Assembly: GCA_025408425.1 (NCBI GenBank)
Contig: JANXYX010000037.1
Span: 26,201-90,200, forward strand
Length of the DNA stretch: 64,000 nucleotides
Reading direction: 5' to 3'
Source: Granulicella sp.
GTDB taxonomy: Bacteria > Acidobacteriota > Terriglobia > Terriglobales > Acidobacteriaceae
Shown here: in pieces, positions 17,401 through 27,213 of the stretch
How positions within the stretch are numbered: position 1 is the stretch's first letter
Layout of the letters: the number at the start of each line of letters is the position of its first letter
Made by a program: the position numbers and the translations under genes
The notes under the pieces: generated by a model
The model's database searches: none
Told to the model about the DNA's origin: nothing
Seen by the model: only the letters and a program-made list of their open reading frames with translations

Positions 17401-19274
17401 TTGATCCGTACAAGGCGCGGACGATGGATGGTGTGCACGATCTGCTGCTGCGGCTGGGGGATTTGACTCGGGCAGATTTGTTGCGGCGATGTGTAACGGA
17501 AGTGGTTGCAGAGAGTGTTGTGAAGTTGATGCGTGCTCGGCGGGTGCTGGAGGTGCAGGTTGCGGGGGAGAAGCGGCTGATTGCGGTGGAGGATGCGGCG
17601 CGGTACCGAGATGCGCTGGGGGTTTCGTTGCCGCCGGGGTTGCCGGGGGCGTTTCTGGAGGATTCTCCGGAGGCGATGGTGGATCTGGTGAGGCGGTTTG
17701 CACGGACGAATGGACCATTTACTACGAACGATGTGGCGGCGCGGTTTGGTTTGCCTGCGGTAGGTGTGGAGGCGGTGTTGCAGCGGCTGGTGCAGGCGGG
17801 CCGGGTGGTGGAGGGTGGCTTCCGACCGGGTGGTATTCATCGCGAGTGGTGCGATGTGGAGGTGCTACGGGCGATTCGGAGAAAGTCACTGGCACGGTTA
17901 CGTAAAGAAGTTGAGCCAGTGGAGCAGCGGGTGCTGGCGAGACTGTTGACGCGGTGGCAGGGAGTGGTGCAGCCGCGGCGAGGGTTGGATGCTCTGTTGG
18001 ATGTGATTGAGAATCTGCAGGGCGCTCCACTGGCGGCTTCTGTGCTGGAGACGGAGATTTTGCCGGCGCGGGTGGTGGGGTATAAGAGTTCGGATCTGGA
18101 TATGTTGATTGCGGCGGGTGAGGTGGTTTGGGTGGGTTTCGATGCGATTGGGGAGCGGGATGGGCGGGTGGGGCTCTATCTGGCGGAGAAGCTGCCGGTG
18201 CTGTGGCAGGTGCAGGGGCCGGGACCTCGGGTGACGCTGGCGGAGAGGGAAGAGGCGAAGAGTGCGGCGGTTACGAAGGAGGATGAGATTGTTGCTTATC
18301 TGAAGGGGCGGGGGGCTTCGTTCTTTCAGGATTTGCATGATGGGATTGGTGGGGGTTATCCGGGGGAGACGCTGGATGCGCTGTGGGGCCTGGTGTGGAA
18401 GGGGATGGTGACGAATGATGGTATGGCGGCGCTGCGGGCTTATTGTGAGCGCCCGGCGGTGACATCACGGGGGAAGAAGGTGCATCGGCAGGGGCCCGGT
18501 TTCCGGTCGCGACGGACTACTCCACCTACGGGGCAAGGGAGGTGGGGATTGAATGCGGCGGTGTTTGCGAAGGGTGGGCCTGCGACTGCGTGGAGCGTTG
18601 CGATGGCGACGCAGTTGTTGACTCGGTATGGTGTGGTGTTTCGGGAGACGGCACATGCGGAGGGGTTGGTGGGTGGTTTCAGCGCGGTGTATGACGTGTT
18701 GAAGGCGATGGAGGAGAGTGGGAAGGTTCGGCGGGGGTACTTTGCAGCGGATCTGGGGGCGACGCAGTTTGCGATGCCGGCCGCGGTGGATTTGTTGCGG
18801 TCGTTGCGAGTGGAGAGGGAGGGCGAGAGGGGGGAGATGGTGATGCTGGCGGCGACTGATCCGGCGAATCCTTATGGGTCGCTGCTGCGGTGGCCGACGG
18901 GTGGGGATGCTGCTTCGTCGCTGACGCGGAGTGTTGGGGCGCGGGTGGTTTTGTGCGATGGGGCGCTGGTAGCTTATGTGCGACGAGGGAATCCGAATGT
19001 GCAGGTGTTTCTGCCGGAGGAGGAGCCCGGACGGGGGCAGGTGGCGAAGGCGCTGGCTGAATTTTTTGTGGCGCGGGTGCAGGGGGATCGGGAGGGGGAT
19101 GATGCTGCGGGGCGGGCGGGGATGTTGATCGCTACGGTGAATGGGGTGGGGGTGGCGGAGAGTGTGATGGCGAGGGTGCTGCTGGACGCTGGGTTTGTGG
19201 CTGGGGCTATGGGGTTTAATGTGCGGCGGGGATTGCCTCATTTACCGGGGCATGGGGTGAGGCCGCATGACTGA
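14430..19274 (+). CDS. lhr: Large ATP-dependent helicase Lhr
   Basis: Very large superfamily-2 helicase, 1614 residues, of the bacterial Lhr type, a 3'-5' translocase linked to DNA repair. Walker A is LAPTGTGKTLTAF at about residues 75-90, Walker B is DEIH near 207, motif III GLSATQRPL, and motif VI QRIGRAGHQVGAPS near 453. The Lhr-specific winged-helix, beta-barrel and C-terminal regions follow, including FAKGGPATAW and an ETAHAEGLVGG stretch near 1410. The frame is intact throughout, so this is the full-length rather than the Lhr-Core form. Start codons GTG 14430 or ATG 14439 are both possible. Confidence 0.92.
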   Translation: MRTMPRTQLTTLSNPKKKTKKIAEEVRPLEVERERSKASLELFHPITAKWFREVFDGPTAPQVEGWPAIARGESTLILAPTGTGKTLTAFLWCLDKLMMRTPADAVRGCRVVYLSPLKALAVDVERNLRSPLAGIANMAQRQGVDVRMPEISVRTGDTSPKERARFARHPGDILITTPESLYLLLTSEAGERLRSVETVIVDEIHALVPSKRGAHLALSLERLEALAGRRIQRIGLSATQRPLEEVARFLGGAEAVGEKNVAKTVTYMARADEVDAEIDSILTEVAGEESLQVETDAPRYRPVTVVNAGAKKVLELRVEVPVEDMARLGAIDEQTSGPASQGPKRTSIWQSIHPRLLEIIRERTSTLIFVNARRVAERLAGALNELAGEPIARAHHGSLAATQRTEIEELLKAGKIKALVATSSLELGIDMVAIDLVIQIEAPPSVASGMQRIGRAGHQVGAPSCGIIFPKYRADLIACAAVTRAMHEGHVESTRFLRNPLDVLAQQVVAVIAHPPLSVADAELRRKHATDEEGSPGISYEALFGLVRGAAPFAGLGRGMFDGVLDMLAGRYPSDEFAELRPRITWDRTKNWITPRQGVKRIAILNGGTIPDRGLYGVFLAGLHNKPVRVGELDEEMVFESRTGDTFILGASTWRIDEITHDRVLVTPAPGEAGKMPFWHGDQAGRPLEFGRRIGALVRELREVPRNVAVTRLVLEHDLQEGAAENLLRYLADQELATVVVPDDRNVVIERVRDELGDWRVCVLTPFGSRIHAPWAMAITAKLRANRGHDVETMWSEDGFVLRFPETDEPPDVEALMLEPEEAAELVLQQLGATALFAAKFRESASRALLLPRRRADGRTPLWQQRKRAYDLLSVASRYASFPILLEAYRECLRDVFDMPALMETLRAIGNKSLQVHTVDSRTPSPFASALLFSYVANYIYDGDAPLAERRAQALSIDQDQLRELMGDADLRELLDINAIEETEEQLQCVVDPYKARTMDGVHDLLLRLGDLTRADLLRRCVTEVVAESVVKLMRARRVLEVQVAGEKRLIAVEDAARYRDALGVSLPPGLPGAFLEDSPEAMVDLVRRFARTNGPFTTNDVAARFGLPAVGVEAVLQRLVQAGRVVEGGFRPGGIHREWCDVEVLRAIRRKSLARLRKEVEPVEQRVLARLLTRWQGVVQPRRGLDALLDVIENLQGAPLAASVLETEILPARVVGYKSSDLDMLIAAGEVVWVGFDAIGERDGRVGLYLAEKLPVLWQVQGPGPRVTLAEREEAKSAAVTKEDEIVAYLKGRGASFFQDLHDGIGGGYPGETLDALWGLVWKGMVTNDGMAALRAYCERPAVTSRGKKVHRQGPGFRSRRTTPPTGQGRWGLNAAVFAKGGPATAWSVAMATQLLTRYGVVFRETAHAEGLVGGFSAVYDVLKAMEESGKVRRGYFAADLGATQFAMPAAVDLLRSLRVEREGERGEMVMLAATDPANPYGSLLRWPTGGDAASSLTRSVGARVVLCDGALVAYVRRGNPNVQVFLPEEEPGRGQVAKALAEFFVARVQGDREGDDAAGRAGMLIATVNGVGVAESVMARVLLDAGFVAGAMGFNVRRGLPHLPGHGVRPHD

Positions 19275-19508
19275 GCGAATGCCGAGAGCAAGCAACGACT
19301 GGTAGCGGTAGTTGTTTGCTAGTCTCGTTGTGGCGTAAATGAGGTGTTTGTTTGAAAGTTGAATGGTGAGACAGGGATAAGCCGACAGTTCAAGTGGTGC
19401 GGAGAGGATGGTTGCCTTTTCCGATCTAGGTAGAGGGTGGTTGGCGGACGTGGTTGAGGGTTTGGGTTGAAAGGTTTACGTTTTTGAGGTGAGTGAAGAT
19501 CCTCGGGG

Positions 19509-19540
19509 TCCTTCGCTGCGCTCAGGATGACAGCAAGAAC
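19509..19540 (+). repeat. Dispersed palindromic repeat, copy A (left bracket of microsatellite)
   Basis: 32 bases beginning TCCTTCGCTGCGCTCAGGAT and ending in AGCAAGAAC, identical to 19722-19753. A shorter copy is at 31627-31649 and a diverged copy (20 of 25 bases) lies inside holA at 38101-38125. Outer TCCT/AGGA arms give a weak hairpin. Confidence 0.85.
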
Positions 19541-19721
<181 letters not shown>

Positions 19722-19753
19722 TCCTTCGCTGCGCTCAGGATGACAGCAAGAAC
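19722..19753 (+). repeat. Dispersed palindromic repeat, copy B (right bracket of microsatellite)
   Basis: Perfect 32-base direct copy of 19509-19540. The two copies enclose the microsatellite, and this one ends six bases from the PBP stop codon. Confidence 0.85.
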
Positions 19754-19758
19754 TATTG

Positions 19759-22311
19759 CTATTGGGGTGGCGGGTTGGACTGGGGTTGTTGGTTCTTGTC
19801 GTTGCCGCCGCCGAAGATCTTTTGGAAGATGTTTTTCTTCTTCTGGGGGGTGGCAGGGTTGGTGTCGGGGGCGTTGCCGTCGGGTGGGGTGTTGGGGGAT
19901 TGGGACTGCTGGGGGTTGGTGGGAGCGGAGTCGTTGTGGCCGCCGATGCCGAAGAGCTTCTGGATGAAGTTCTGCGGGGATTCGGTCATGTGGCTGCAGG
20001 TGTTCTGGGGGGCGGTGCCGTCGAGGAAGGCGGCGGTGAAGTTGCCGTCGGGGCAGGAGGAGTCGACGAGGAGGTTGGTGGCTTTGTCGATGCGGTAGTT
20101 TGAGACGCCCTCGGGTGGGGAGAAGGATTTGACGTCGGAGTACTGCGGGAGTTGGATGGCGCGGTTCATGAACTCGGCCCAGATGGGTGCGGAGGCGATG
20201 GCTCCGGAGAGTTTGACGTCGGTGTAGTCGTCGTTGCCGACCCAGACGATGCAGATGAGGTTGGAGGTGTATGCGGCGAACCATGCGTCGTGGGAGGTGC
20301 CGGTTTTACCGGCTGCGGGAGCCATGAATCCGCGCTGGCGGACGGCGTATCCGTAGCCGAAGTTCATGACACCTTCGAGGAGGGACTGGGTGAGGTAGGC
20401 GGCGCGGGGGTCCATGACCTGCTTGGCGTCGGGGGCGAAGTCGGAGACGATGTCTCCGTGGGTGTTGCGAACGGAGGCCAGGAGCCAGGGGGTGAGGTGA
20501 ACTCCGTTGTTGGCGAAGACGGTATAGGCGCCGGCCATGTCGAGCGGTGTGGCGTCGTATGCGCCGAGGGAGACGGAGGGGGTTCCGCGGGCTGAGGTGA
20601 CACCGGAGGCTCGTCCGAGGGCTGCTACGTTCTCGAATCCGACTTGCTGGCCGAGCGAGATGGTGGCGTTGTTGAGGGAGTGCGCGAGGGCGTAGATGGC
20701 GGTGACGTTGCCGTGGAACTCGTCCTTGTAGTTGCGGGGGGTGTAGGTCTGGCGGCCGTTGTCGAAGGTGAAGGTGGTGGCTTCGTCGTTGAGCTGGGTG
20801 AGGGCGGTGAAGACACCGCCGTCGCCGAGGGAGGTTCCGCTGAGCGAAGTGTTGTAGGCCGCGGCGTAGACAAAGGGCTTGAAGATGGAGCCGGTGGGGC
20901 GCTTGGCGACGGCGTGGTTGAGCTGGGAGATGCCGTAGTTGCGACCGCCAACGAGGGCGAGGACCTGTCCGGTGTGGGGGTTGAGGGCGACGAGCGAGAC
21001 CTGCGGGTAGGTGATGGGGCCGGAGCTCTTGCCGTGCTGCTTGCGGACGAGTTCGTCTACGTTGCGCATGCCTGCTTCGACGGCCTCAGAGGCGGCGCGC
21101 TGGAGTTCGGGGTCGAGCGAGGTGTAGATGCGGAGGCTGGCGCGGGCGGTGTCGGTGTCGCCGATGCGCTGGACGATCTGGTCGTGAACGAGATCGACGA
21201 AGTAGGGGGCCTCGCTGGCGTCGACGTTGGGCGGTGCGAGGCGCAGTGGTTCGGCTTTGGCACGGGAGGCTTCGGACTCGGTGATGGCCCCGGTCTGGAC
21301 CATGGAGTCGATGACGAGGTTGCGGCGCTCCATGGCGCGCTCGGGGTGCCGATAGGGGTTGAGGCGGTTGGGGGATTGGATGGTTCCGGCGAGGAGAGCG
21401 CACTCGGCGGTGTCGAGTTGACCGAGATTCTTGCCGAAGAACGCCTGGGCTGCTTCGCCGAAACCGTTGATGGCGTAGCTGCCGCGCTGACCGAGGTTGA
21501 TCTGGTTGGCGTACATCTCGAAGATCTGCTGTTTGTTGAAGTGGGACTCAAGCTGAAAGGTGATCATGATTTCTTTCAGCTTGCGGGTGAAGCGCTTCTC
21601 GGGGCTGAGGAAGAATCCTCGGGCGAGTTGCATGGTGAGGGTGGAGCCACCACACTCCTTGTGGTGGGAGATGACGTCTTCGACGGCGCACTTTGCGATG
21701 CGGAGGTAGTTGACGCCGCCGTGCTCGAAGAAGCTGCGGTCTTCGATGGCGGTGACGGCTTGAACCATTCTGGGCGGTATTTCGCTGTAGCTGACGAGGC
21801 GTCGCTTGGTGCGGTTCTTGTCCTCAGAGAGAGAGGTGATGAGTTGCGGCTCGAGGGAGTAGCCGCTGAGGGTGGCACCGTTTTCGGCAGTGATGCTCTG
21901 GACTTCGCCGCCGGCGGTGTTGATGGTGGCGCCATCGGTGGCGTGATAGCTCTGAGGGCCGGGCTTGACGAGGATGCTGTCGCCGTTGAGCTGGAAGGTT
22001 CCGAGTTCCGTGTTGGCGTTGTAGCCGGCCTGACGGAGATCGCGGGCGATGGATGCCGCGGTGAGTTTCTGGCCGGTCCGGACTTCCTTCGGGGCGGCGT
22101 AGATCTGCGAGACGCTGGCAAAGATGGGGCCGGAGGCGAGGCGGTCGTCGACGATGCGCTCGTAGCGGAAGTAGAAGAATCCGAAGATGGCAGTGCCGAG
22201 GAGAACACAGCCGAGGACGAAGATGACCGCGTAGCGAATGAGACGCGCTCCGAAGTCGGAGTGATTTGATCTGGCGCGAGTTGAGTTGCCGTACTTGAGT
22301 TTGACTGCCAA
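19759..22311 (-). CDS. Bifunctional penicillin-binding protein, PBP1b-like (GT51 + transpeptidase)
   Basis: Class A peptidoglycan synthase, 850 residues, inner membrane with periplasmic domains. A short cytoplasmic tail is followed by one membrane helix (about 27-50), a UB2H-like segment as in PBP1b ([16 protein letters not shown] to about 165), GT51 with the catalytic-Glu motif [12 protein letters not shown] and [11 protein letters not shown], and a transpeptidase domain with SxxK (TGSIFKPF), SxN (SLNN) and KTG (GKTGTSH). The last 70 residues are Pro/Gln/Asn-rich and contain two similar amphipathic motifs ([10 protein letters not shown] and IFQKIFGGG). It is 21 bp downstream of proS on the same strand. 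Confidence 0.9.
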   Translation of the reverse strand: MAVKLKYGNSTRARSNHSDFGARLIRYAVIFVLGCVLLGTAIFGFFYFRYERIVDDRLASGPIFASVSQIYAAPKEVRTGQKLTAASIARDLRQAGYNANTELGTFQLNGDSILVKPGPQSYHATDGATINTAGGEVQSITAENGATLSGYSLEPQLITSLSEDKNRTKRRLVSYSEIPPRMVQAVTAIEDRSFFEHGGVNYLRIAKCAVEDVISHHKECGGSTLTMQLARGFFLSPEKRFTRKLKEIMITFQLESHFNKQQIFEMYANQINLGQRGSYAINGFGEAAQAFFGKNLGQLDTAECALLAGTIQSPNRLNPYRHPERAMERRNLVIDSMVQTGAITESEASRAKAEPLRLAPPNVDASEAPYFVDLVHDQIVQRIGDTDTARASLRIYTSLDPELQRAASEAVEAGMRNVDELVRKQHGKSSGPITYPQVSLVALNPHTGQVLALVGGRNYGISQLNHAVAKRPTGSIFKPFVYAAAYNTSLSGTSLGDGGVFTALTQLNDEATTFTFDNGRQTYTPRNYKDEFHGNVTAIYALAHSLNNATISLGQQVGFENVAALGRASGVTSARGTPSVSLGAYDATPLDMAGAYTVFANNGVHLTPWLLASVRNTHGDIVSDFAPDAKQVMDPRAAYLTQSLLEGVMNFGYGYAVRQRGFMAPAAGKTGTSHDAWFAAYTSNLICIVWVGNDDYTDVKLSGAIASAPIWAEFMNRAIQLPQYSDVKSFSPPEGVSNYRIDKATNLLVDSSCPDGNFTAAFLDGTAPQNTCSHMTESPQNFIQKLFGIGGHNDSAPTNPQQSQSPNTPPDGNAPDTNPATPQKKKNIFQKIFGGGNDKNQQPQSNPPPQ

Positions 22312-22332
22312 GGTTTACCTAGCGCTATGAGT

Positions 22333-24216
22333 TTAGACGGTTAGGAGACTGAAATGGGAAGACTGAGCTGCTGATGCTTCAGCCAGAACGCTGGTGACCA
22401 AGGCTGAGAGATAGGCAGCGGCTTCGTTGATGGCGATGTCCTGATTGAGGTTTTGGAGGCGATCGACGAGTTCAACCTTGCCCTCGGCTACACCTCTTCC
22501 AATATTGATGCGATACGGGATGCCGACGAGGTCTGCGTCCTTGAATTTGACTCCAGCGCGCTCGTCACGGTCGTCGAGGAGGACGTCCAGACCAGCGGCT
22601 TCGAGGTCTGCTGCGACTTTTTCACCTGCCTGGAGGAGAGCGGCGTCACCGACGTTAGTTATGGTGACGACTACCTGGAAAGGCGCGATGGCCGGGTGCA
22701 GGGCGTAGGCGCTGCCTCCGTTGGCTGCGGCGGAGGTTTCGATGGCTGCGGTGAGGATGCGTTCGATACCGATGCCGTAGCTGCCCATGATGGGAGTGAC
22801 TTCCTTGCCGTCGCGGTTGAGGACGGAGGCGCCCATGCTGGAGGTGTACTTGCGGCCGAGTTTGAAGATGTGGCCGATCTCGACTGCCTTGCCGAGGCGC
22901 AGGGGAGAGCCGTCGATGGGGCAGGGTTCGCCTTCGTTGATGTTGCGGACGTCGGCGATGAGGGTGGGTGTTATGTCGCGGGCGGGGGTGACGTTGCGGA
23001 AGTGATAGTCGAGCTTGTTGGCCCCGGCGACGAGGTTGGTACGGCCCTGGAGACCAAGATCCATGATGACGATGGTCTTGAGGCCTTCGGTGGGATTGTT
23101 GCGGAAGATGCCTTTGATCTTGCTGAGTTCCTTGCCGGAGTTGAGGCCGTTGAGGGACCCGTTAGTCATGACTTCGGCTATGCCGATGGGGCCGAGGAAG
23201 CCGGCGGGGCCACCGATGTGAACCTCAAGCTCTTCGGGAGTCATTGGGCGGAGTTCCGTGGTGCCGGCGATAAAGTTGAGCTTGGCTTCGTTGACCTGGT
23301 GATCGCCGCGGAGGAAGGCGACGACAGGGCGGAGGGTTTCGGACGCAGTGGTGGAGCCCATGAATGCGACGCACTTGATGTCTTGTGAGGCCTGGATGCC
23401 GAAGAATTCAGTTACGTCGGCGATGGAGGCTTTGCCTGGTGTGTGGACGAGCTCGGGGGTGCCGTCGCCGGTGGGGGCGAGATCCTCTATGGGAGTGAGC
23501 TGGCTGGTGGCTTTTTCGAGGTTGGCGGCGTAGCTGCAGGTGGGGCAGGAGGCTATGAGGTCTTCACCGGCGTCGGTGTAGACCATGAACTCCTGCGAGG
23601 CGGAGCCGCCCATGGAGCCGGAGTCTGCTTCGACTGCGACGAACTGGAGTCCGCAGCGGGAGAAGATGCTGCGGTAGGCTGCGTCGTGCTTGCTGTAGGA
23701 GAGGTCGAGGCCGGCTTCGTCGATGTCGAAGGAGTAGGCGTCCTTCATGATGAACTGGCGGACGCGGAGGAGACCGGACTTGGGGCGGGGCTCGTCGCGG
23801 AACTTGGTCTGGATCTGGTACCAGATCTGGGGAAGTTGTTTGTAGCTGCGGAGTTCCTTGCGGGCGATGTCGGTCATGACCTCTTCGTGGGTCATGGCGA
23901 GGCAGAGTTCTGCGCCCTTGCGGTCCTTGAGGCGGAACATGTTGTCGCCCATGACGGACCAGCGTCCGCTGGCTTCCCATACTTCTTTGGGGTTGAGGGC
24001 GGGGAGGAGGAACTCCTGGCCGATGCGATCCATCTCTTCGCGGACGATGGCGACGATCTTGTTGACGGAACGATTGCCGAGGAAGAGATAGCTATAGATA
24101 CCGGCGCCAAGCTGGCGGACGTACCCTGCGCGAAGAAGGAGTTTGTGGCTGGCGACTTCGGCGTCTGCGGGTGCTTCACGGAGAGTGGGTATGAAAAGTT
24201 GTGACCAGCGGCGCAT
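22333..24216 (-). CDS. proS: Prolyl-tRNA synthetase
   Basis: Charges tRNA-Pro; bacterial class II type, 627 residues from the ATG at 24216. That start gives the family N-terminus [20 protein letters not shown], whereas the frame opens further upstream at 24261. Class II motif 2 is visible as the [27 protein letters not shown] stretch, motif 3 as [11 protein letters not shown]. The region between (about residues 225-400, with [12 protein letters not shown] and [14 protein letters not shown]) is the INS editing domain that clears Ala-tRNA-Pro. Some 50 residues longer than E. coli ProS. The PBP gene follows closely. Confidence 0.95.
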   Translation of the reverse strand: MRRWSQLFIPTLREAPADAEVASHKLLLRAGYVRQLGAGIYSYLFLGNRSVNKIVAIVREEMDRIGQEFLLPALNPKEVWEASGRWSVMGDNMFRLKDRKGAELCLAMTHEEVMTDIARKELRSYKQLPQIWYQIQTKFRDEPRPKSGLLRVRQFIMKDAYSFDIDEAGLDLSYSKHDAAYRSIFSRCGLQFVAVEADSGSMGGSASQEFMVYTDAGEDLIASCPTCSYAANLEKATSQLTPIEDLAPTGDGTPELVHTPGKASIADVTEFFGIQASQDIKCVAFMGSTTASETLRPVVAFLRGDHQVNEAKLNFIAGTTELRPMTPEELEVHIGGPAGFLGPIGIAEVMTNGSLNGLNSGKELSKIKGIFRNNPTEGLKTIVIMDLGLQGRTNLVAGANKLDYHFRNVTPARDITPTLIADVRNINEGEPCPIDGSPLRLGKAVEIGHIFKLGRKYTSSMGASVLNRDGKEVTPIMGSYGIGIERILTAAIETSAAANGGSAYALHPAIAPFQVVVTITNVGDAALLQAGEKVAADLEAAGLDVLLDDRDERAGVKFKDADLVGIPYRINIGRGVAEGKVELVDRLQNLNQDIAINEAAAYLSALVTSVLAEASAAQSSHFSLLTV

Positions 24217-24507
24217 GAGCAAGAAGACACTTTCCGGCCCGCAGAGGATTGCGGCGGGCATTTGAGATGAGTAGTCATTCTAAACCGTGACGGGTCGGCG
24301 GGGTTGCGGAGGGCTGAGTACGACGAGGTGCCAATGGTGGCACTCAGGCCGAGAAAATAGCCGCTATGTCGCTCATGTGACAGACTTTTCCTGCCAAAGG
24401 CGTAGAGTCGAATCAATCGCTGTACGTACATCAGGGTAGCTTGAGACTTTGCGGCCAGAAGGAAGACCTTGCCGCAAGGAAAAATTAAGGTGTGGGACAA
24501 ATTTTCT

Positions 24508-25248
24508 ATGATGCAAGATTCACTGTCTCGACCCAGGAACCTTATGCTAGCCCAGTTGCCAGACGCCGATTACGAGGCGTTGGCGCGGCATTTGGTGCCG
24601 GTGGATCTGCCGCTTGAAAAGGCGCTTTCTCAACCGAACCGGCCGATTGAATATATTTACTTTTTGAATAGCGGTTTGATCTCGACCGATGCGATCACGG
24701 TGAAGGGTGAGAGCGTCGAAGTGGGGCTGATCGGGCGTGAGGGTTTCTCTGGCTTGCCGGCATTGCTGAATCAGCCGCAGATGTCGCATGTCGTGATTAT
24801 GCAAGGGAATGGCGATGGTTTTCGGATTCGCGCTTCGATCGTGAGGGAGCTGTTCTTAAAGGGTGGGCTGTTTCAGCAGATGGTTCATGCCTTCGCCTAT
24901 CTCCAGTTGGTTCAGGTGTCGCAGTCTGTTTTATGTAACCGTATGCATCCGGTGGAGCATCGTCTGGCGAGATGGCTGTTGGCCTCAGCGGATCGGCAGG
25001 AGTCGGAGGCGATGAATCTGACACATGAGTTTCTGGCGCAGATGCTGGGGGTGCAGCGCTCGACTGTGACGGTGGCGGCTGGCGACTTACAGCGGCAGGA
25101 GATGATTGAGTACAGCCGAGGAAAGATTGAGATTCTGGATCGGCCTAAGCTGACTGCTTTGGCATGTGAGTGCTACGGGATTGTGCAGTCGTCCTATAGC
25201 CGGATTTTGGGACGCGGCCCGAACGATTCTATTCATTACGTCCTCTAG
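24508..25248 (+). CDS. Crp/Fnr-family transcriptional regulator
   Basis: Cyclic-nucleotide-binding-fold regulator of 246 residues if the ATG at 24508 is used (frame open to a TTG at 24469). A jelly-roll domain (residues 15-120; YIYFLNSGLISTDAI, VGLIGREGFSGLPALL), a long dimerisation helix and a C-terminal winged helix (MNLTHEFLAQMLGVQRSTVTVAAGDL) are visible. There is no N-terminal cysteine cluster, so it is not an Fe-S FNR. The recognition helix reads QRSTVTV, lacking the Glu/Arg pair by which CRP and FNR read TGTGA/TTGAT sites, so its operator is probably different. Transcribed alone; ligand and targets are unknown. Confidence 0.85.
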   Translation: MMQDSLSRPRNLMLAQLPDADYEALARHLVPVDLPLEKALSQPNRPIEYIYFLNSGLISTDAITVKGESVEVGLIGREGFSGLPALLNQPQMSHVVIMQGNGDGFRIRASIVRELFLKGGLFQQMVHAFAYLQLVQVSQSVLCNRMHPVEHRLARWLLASADRQESEAMNLTHEFLAQMLGVQRSTVTVAAGDLQRQEMIEYSRGKIEILDRPKLTALACECYGIVQSSYSRILGRGPNDSIHYVL

Positions 25249-25299
25249 AATCGTCGGAAAGCGCTAGGAGCTGCGTTGTATCTACGGGCCTGAGCGGGT

Positions 25300-26307
25300 T
25301 TAGGCGAGTTCGAGGGTCCAGAGGTCGTGGAGGTGGAGGACGCCCAGGACCTGGTGATCGCTGCCGGTAACTACTAGTGAGGTAATTTTCTTCTCTTCCA
25401 TGAGTGCGAGCGCGACTGTGGCGAAGGCGCTGGCGTGGATGGTGAGGGGATTGGGGTTCATGATTTCGCCTGCGGAGCGGTCGAGGGCGTGCTTGCCGTC
25501 ACGCTCGAGGAGTCGGCGGAGGTCGCCATCTGAGATTATGCCGCGGAGTTTTTCTCCGTCCATGACGGTGGTCATGCCGAGTTTCTTGCGCGACATCTCG
25601 TAGATAACCTGGGGCATGGGGGTGTTGGGGGAGACGCTGGGGAGGGCGTCTCCGGAGTGCATAAGGTCCTGGACTCTGGAGAGTCGTTTGCCGATGCGGC
25701 CGCCGGGGTGTAGGTCGGCGAAGTCCTCTGCTTTCCAGCCACGCTGCTGGCTTAGCTGGAGTGCGATGGCGTCACCCAAGGCGAGCATTACGGTGGTGGA
25801 GGCTGTGGGAGCGAGATTGAGCCTGCAGGCCTCGGCGGTGACGCTGACGTCGAGGAAGATATCGCTGGCCTCGGCGAGGGTGGAAGTGGAAGAGCTGCAG
25901 AGAACAATGAGGTTACAGGTGAGTCGTTTGAGAGTGGGGAGGAGGCGCAGGAGTTCTTCGGTTTCTCCGCTGTAGGAGAGGGCGAGGACGGTGTCTCCGG
26001 TGGCGAGCATGCCGAGGTCGCCGTGGAGGGCTTCGGCGGGGTGGAGGAAGTGTGCTGGGGTTCCGGTGGAGCGGAGGGTGGCGGCGATCTTGCTGGCGAT
26101 AATGCCGCTTTTTCCTATGCCAGTGATGATGATGGGGCGCGTCGAGGCGAGGAGGATTTCGATTGCGCGGGCGATAGGGGCCTGGAGAGTGGTGTCGAGG
26201 CGGTGGGCCAGCTCGTTGAGGGCAGCGGCTTCTATGCGGACGAAGTCGGCGGGAGAGGTGGCGGGCTGTGAGGTTGGGGCTTCGTTCGGCATAGAGGTTG
26301 GGGCCAT
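25300..26307 (-). CDS. kdsD: Arabinose-5-phosphate isomerase, KpsF/GutQ family
   Basis: Interconverts ribulose-5-phosphate and arabinose-5-phosphate, the first step to KDO for lipopolysaccharide. It is 335 residues: SIS domain (about 45-175) with GIGKSGIIASKIAATL, the HPAEALHGDLGML active-site stretch and LSYSGETEE; then two CBS domains (about 210-335; QDLMHSGDALP, GIISDGDLRRLLER, and ending VLGVLHLHDLW). The first 25 residues are low complexity and the real start may be one of the internal ATGs. No other KDO genes are adjacent; it stands alone between two plus-strand genes. Confidence 0.9.
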   Translation of the reverse strand: MAPTSMPNEAPTSQPATSPADFVRIEAAALNELAHRLDTTLQAPIARAIEILLASTRPIIITGIGKSGIIASKIAATLRSTGTPAHFLHPAEALHGDLGMLATGDTVLALSYSGETEELLRLLPTLKRLTCNLIVLCSSSTSTLAEASDIFLDVSVTAEACRLNLAPTASTTVMLALGDAIALQLSQQRGWKAEDFADLHPGGRIGKRLSRVQDLMHSGDALPSVSPNTPMPQVIYEMSRKKLGMTTVMDGEKLRGIISDGDLRRLLERDGKHALDRSAGEIMNPNPLTIHASAFATVALALMEEKKITSLVVTGSDHQVLGVLHLHDLWTLELA

Positions 26308-26523
26308 GTCGATGCTAGCAGAGGCATTGGGTGTGTCGCCGACTTGTTGGTTGCAGAGAGCTGTTTGTTGAAAGAGTGTAACTTCTGAGCTGTTTGGGCC
26401 GTCTTATCTGAGACTTCCTTGCAGGATAGCAATCGTTTGGATGGAGTTGGAAACCGCGCGTGATGTTTCGGATGGCGGTAAACTTAGGGTGCAGCAGGTG
26501 AGCAGTTGGTGCTTGCCGGAAGG

Positions 26524-27213
26524 ATGGAAGAATTGAAGCGAATGGCTCTGGTTGTGACGTTGATGGTGGTGGGGATCTCCCTGATGTTGTGGGCGGGGTG
26601 GCACAACCTGCGCGAGCGGAAGCTGGCGATGCAGAAGGCCGCAGAGAACCATGTTCAGTTGATCCCGGGCGGAACGGGTACGGACAAGGGTGGGCAGGCG
26701 AGCGAGTCGGAGGCCCCGAGCTTGAGGGGGAAGACTGCTCCGGCGTTTACGTTGGTGACGCTGGAAGGGAAGAAGGTTTCGCTGAGCGACTATAAAGGCC
26801 GGCCGGTGCTGGTGAACTTCTGGGCGACGTGGTGTGCGCCGTGCAAGCTGGAGATGCCGTGGTTTGAGCAGTTTCGTGCGCAGTATGCGGGGCAGGGGTT
26901 TGAGATTCTGGGGATTGCAGAGGATGACGCCGGCAAGGATGAGATTGCGAAGGTGGCAAAGAAGACCGGTGTGACGTATCCGGTGCTGCTGACCGATGGC
27001 AAAGTGGCTCCGGCGTATGGCGGTGTTGATGTGCTGCCAATGTCGTTCTATGTCGACAAGACTGGCCTGGTGGTTGAAGAGACGGCTGGGCTGGGGTCAA
27101 AGGACGAGATCGAAGCCAACATCAAGAAGACGATTGCCTCGAATGGCGTGGCAAGTGTTCGTAACGAAAAGTCTGGCGTGATGGTGATGGCTGGTACGGC
27201 TGGTGCTCGTTGA
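26524..27213 (+). CDS. TlpA/ResA-type membrane-anchored thioredoxin
   Basis: Periplasm-facing thiol-disulfide oxidoreductase, about 229 residues. An N-terminal membrane helix (about 8-25) and a charged low-complexity linker (40-70) precede an AhpC/TSA-Redoxin type thioredoxin domain with the active site WATWCAPC (Cys104, Cys107). The cis-proline region reads VLPMSFYVD. Such proteins reduce cytochrome c or other periplasmic thiols. The gene overlaps the next one by 4 bp, which encodes a DsbD-alpha-like domain, so the two probably form one periplasmic redox pathway. Confidence 0.85.
   Translation: MEELKRMALVVTLMVVGISLMLWAGWHNLRERKLAMQKAAENHVQLIPGGTGTDKGGQASESEAPSLRGKTAPAFTLVTLEGKKVSLSDYKGRPVLVNFWATWCAPCKLEMPWFEQFRAQYAGQGFEILGIAEDDAGKDEIAKVAKKTGVTYPVLLTDGKVAPAYGGVDVLPMSFYVDKTGLVVEETAGLGSKDEIEANIKKTIASNGVASVRNEKSGVMVMAGTAGAR

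Noticed and set aside
20644..22269. 541-residue frame antisense to the PBP gene
   Set aside because: Gly/Val/Glu-rich mirror of a high-GC gene; the opposite strand has clear GT51 and transpeptidase motifs.
24367..24382. Imperfect palindrome TGTCGCTCATGTGACA upstream of the Crp/Fnr gene
   Set aside because: Symmetry is limited to the outer four bases and the spacing does not fit a Crp/Fnr site.
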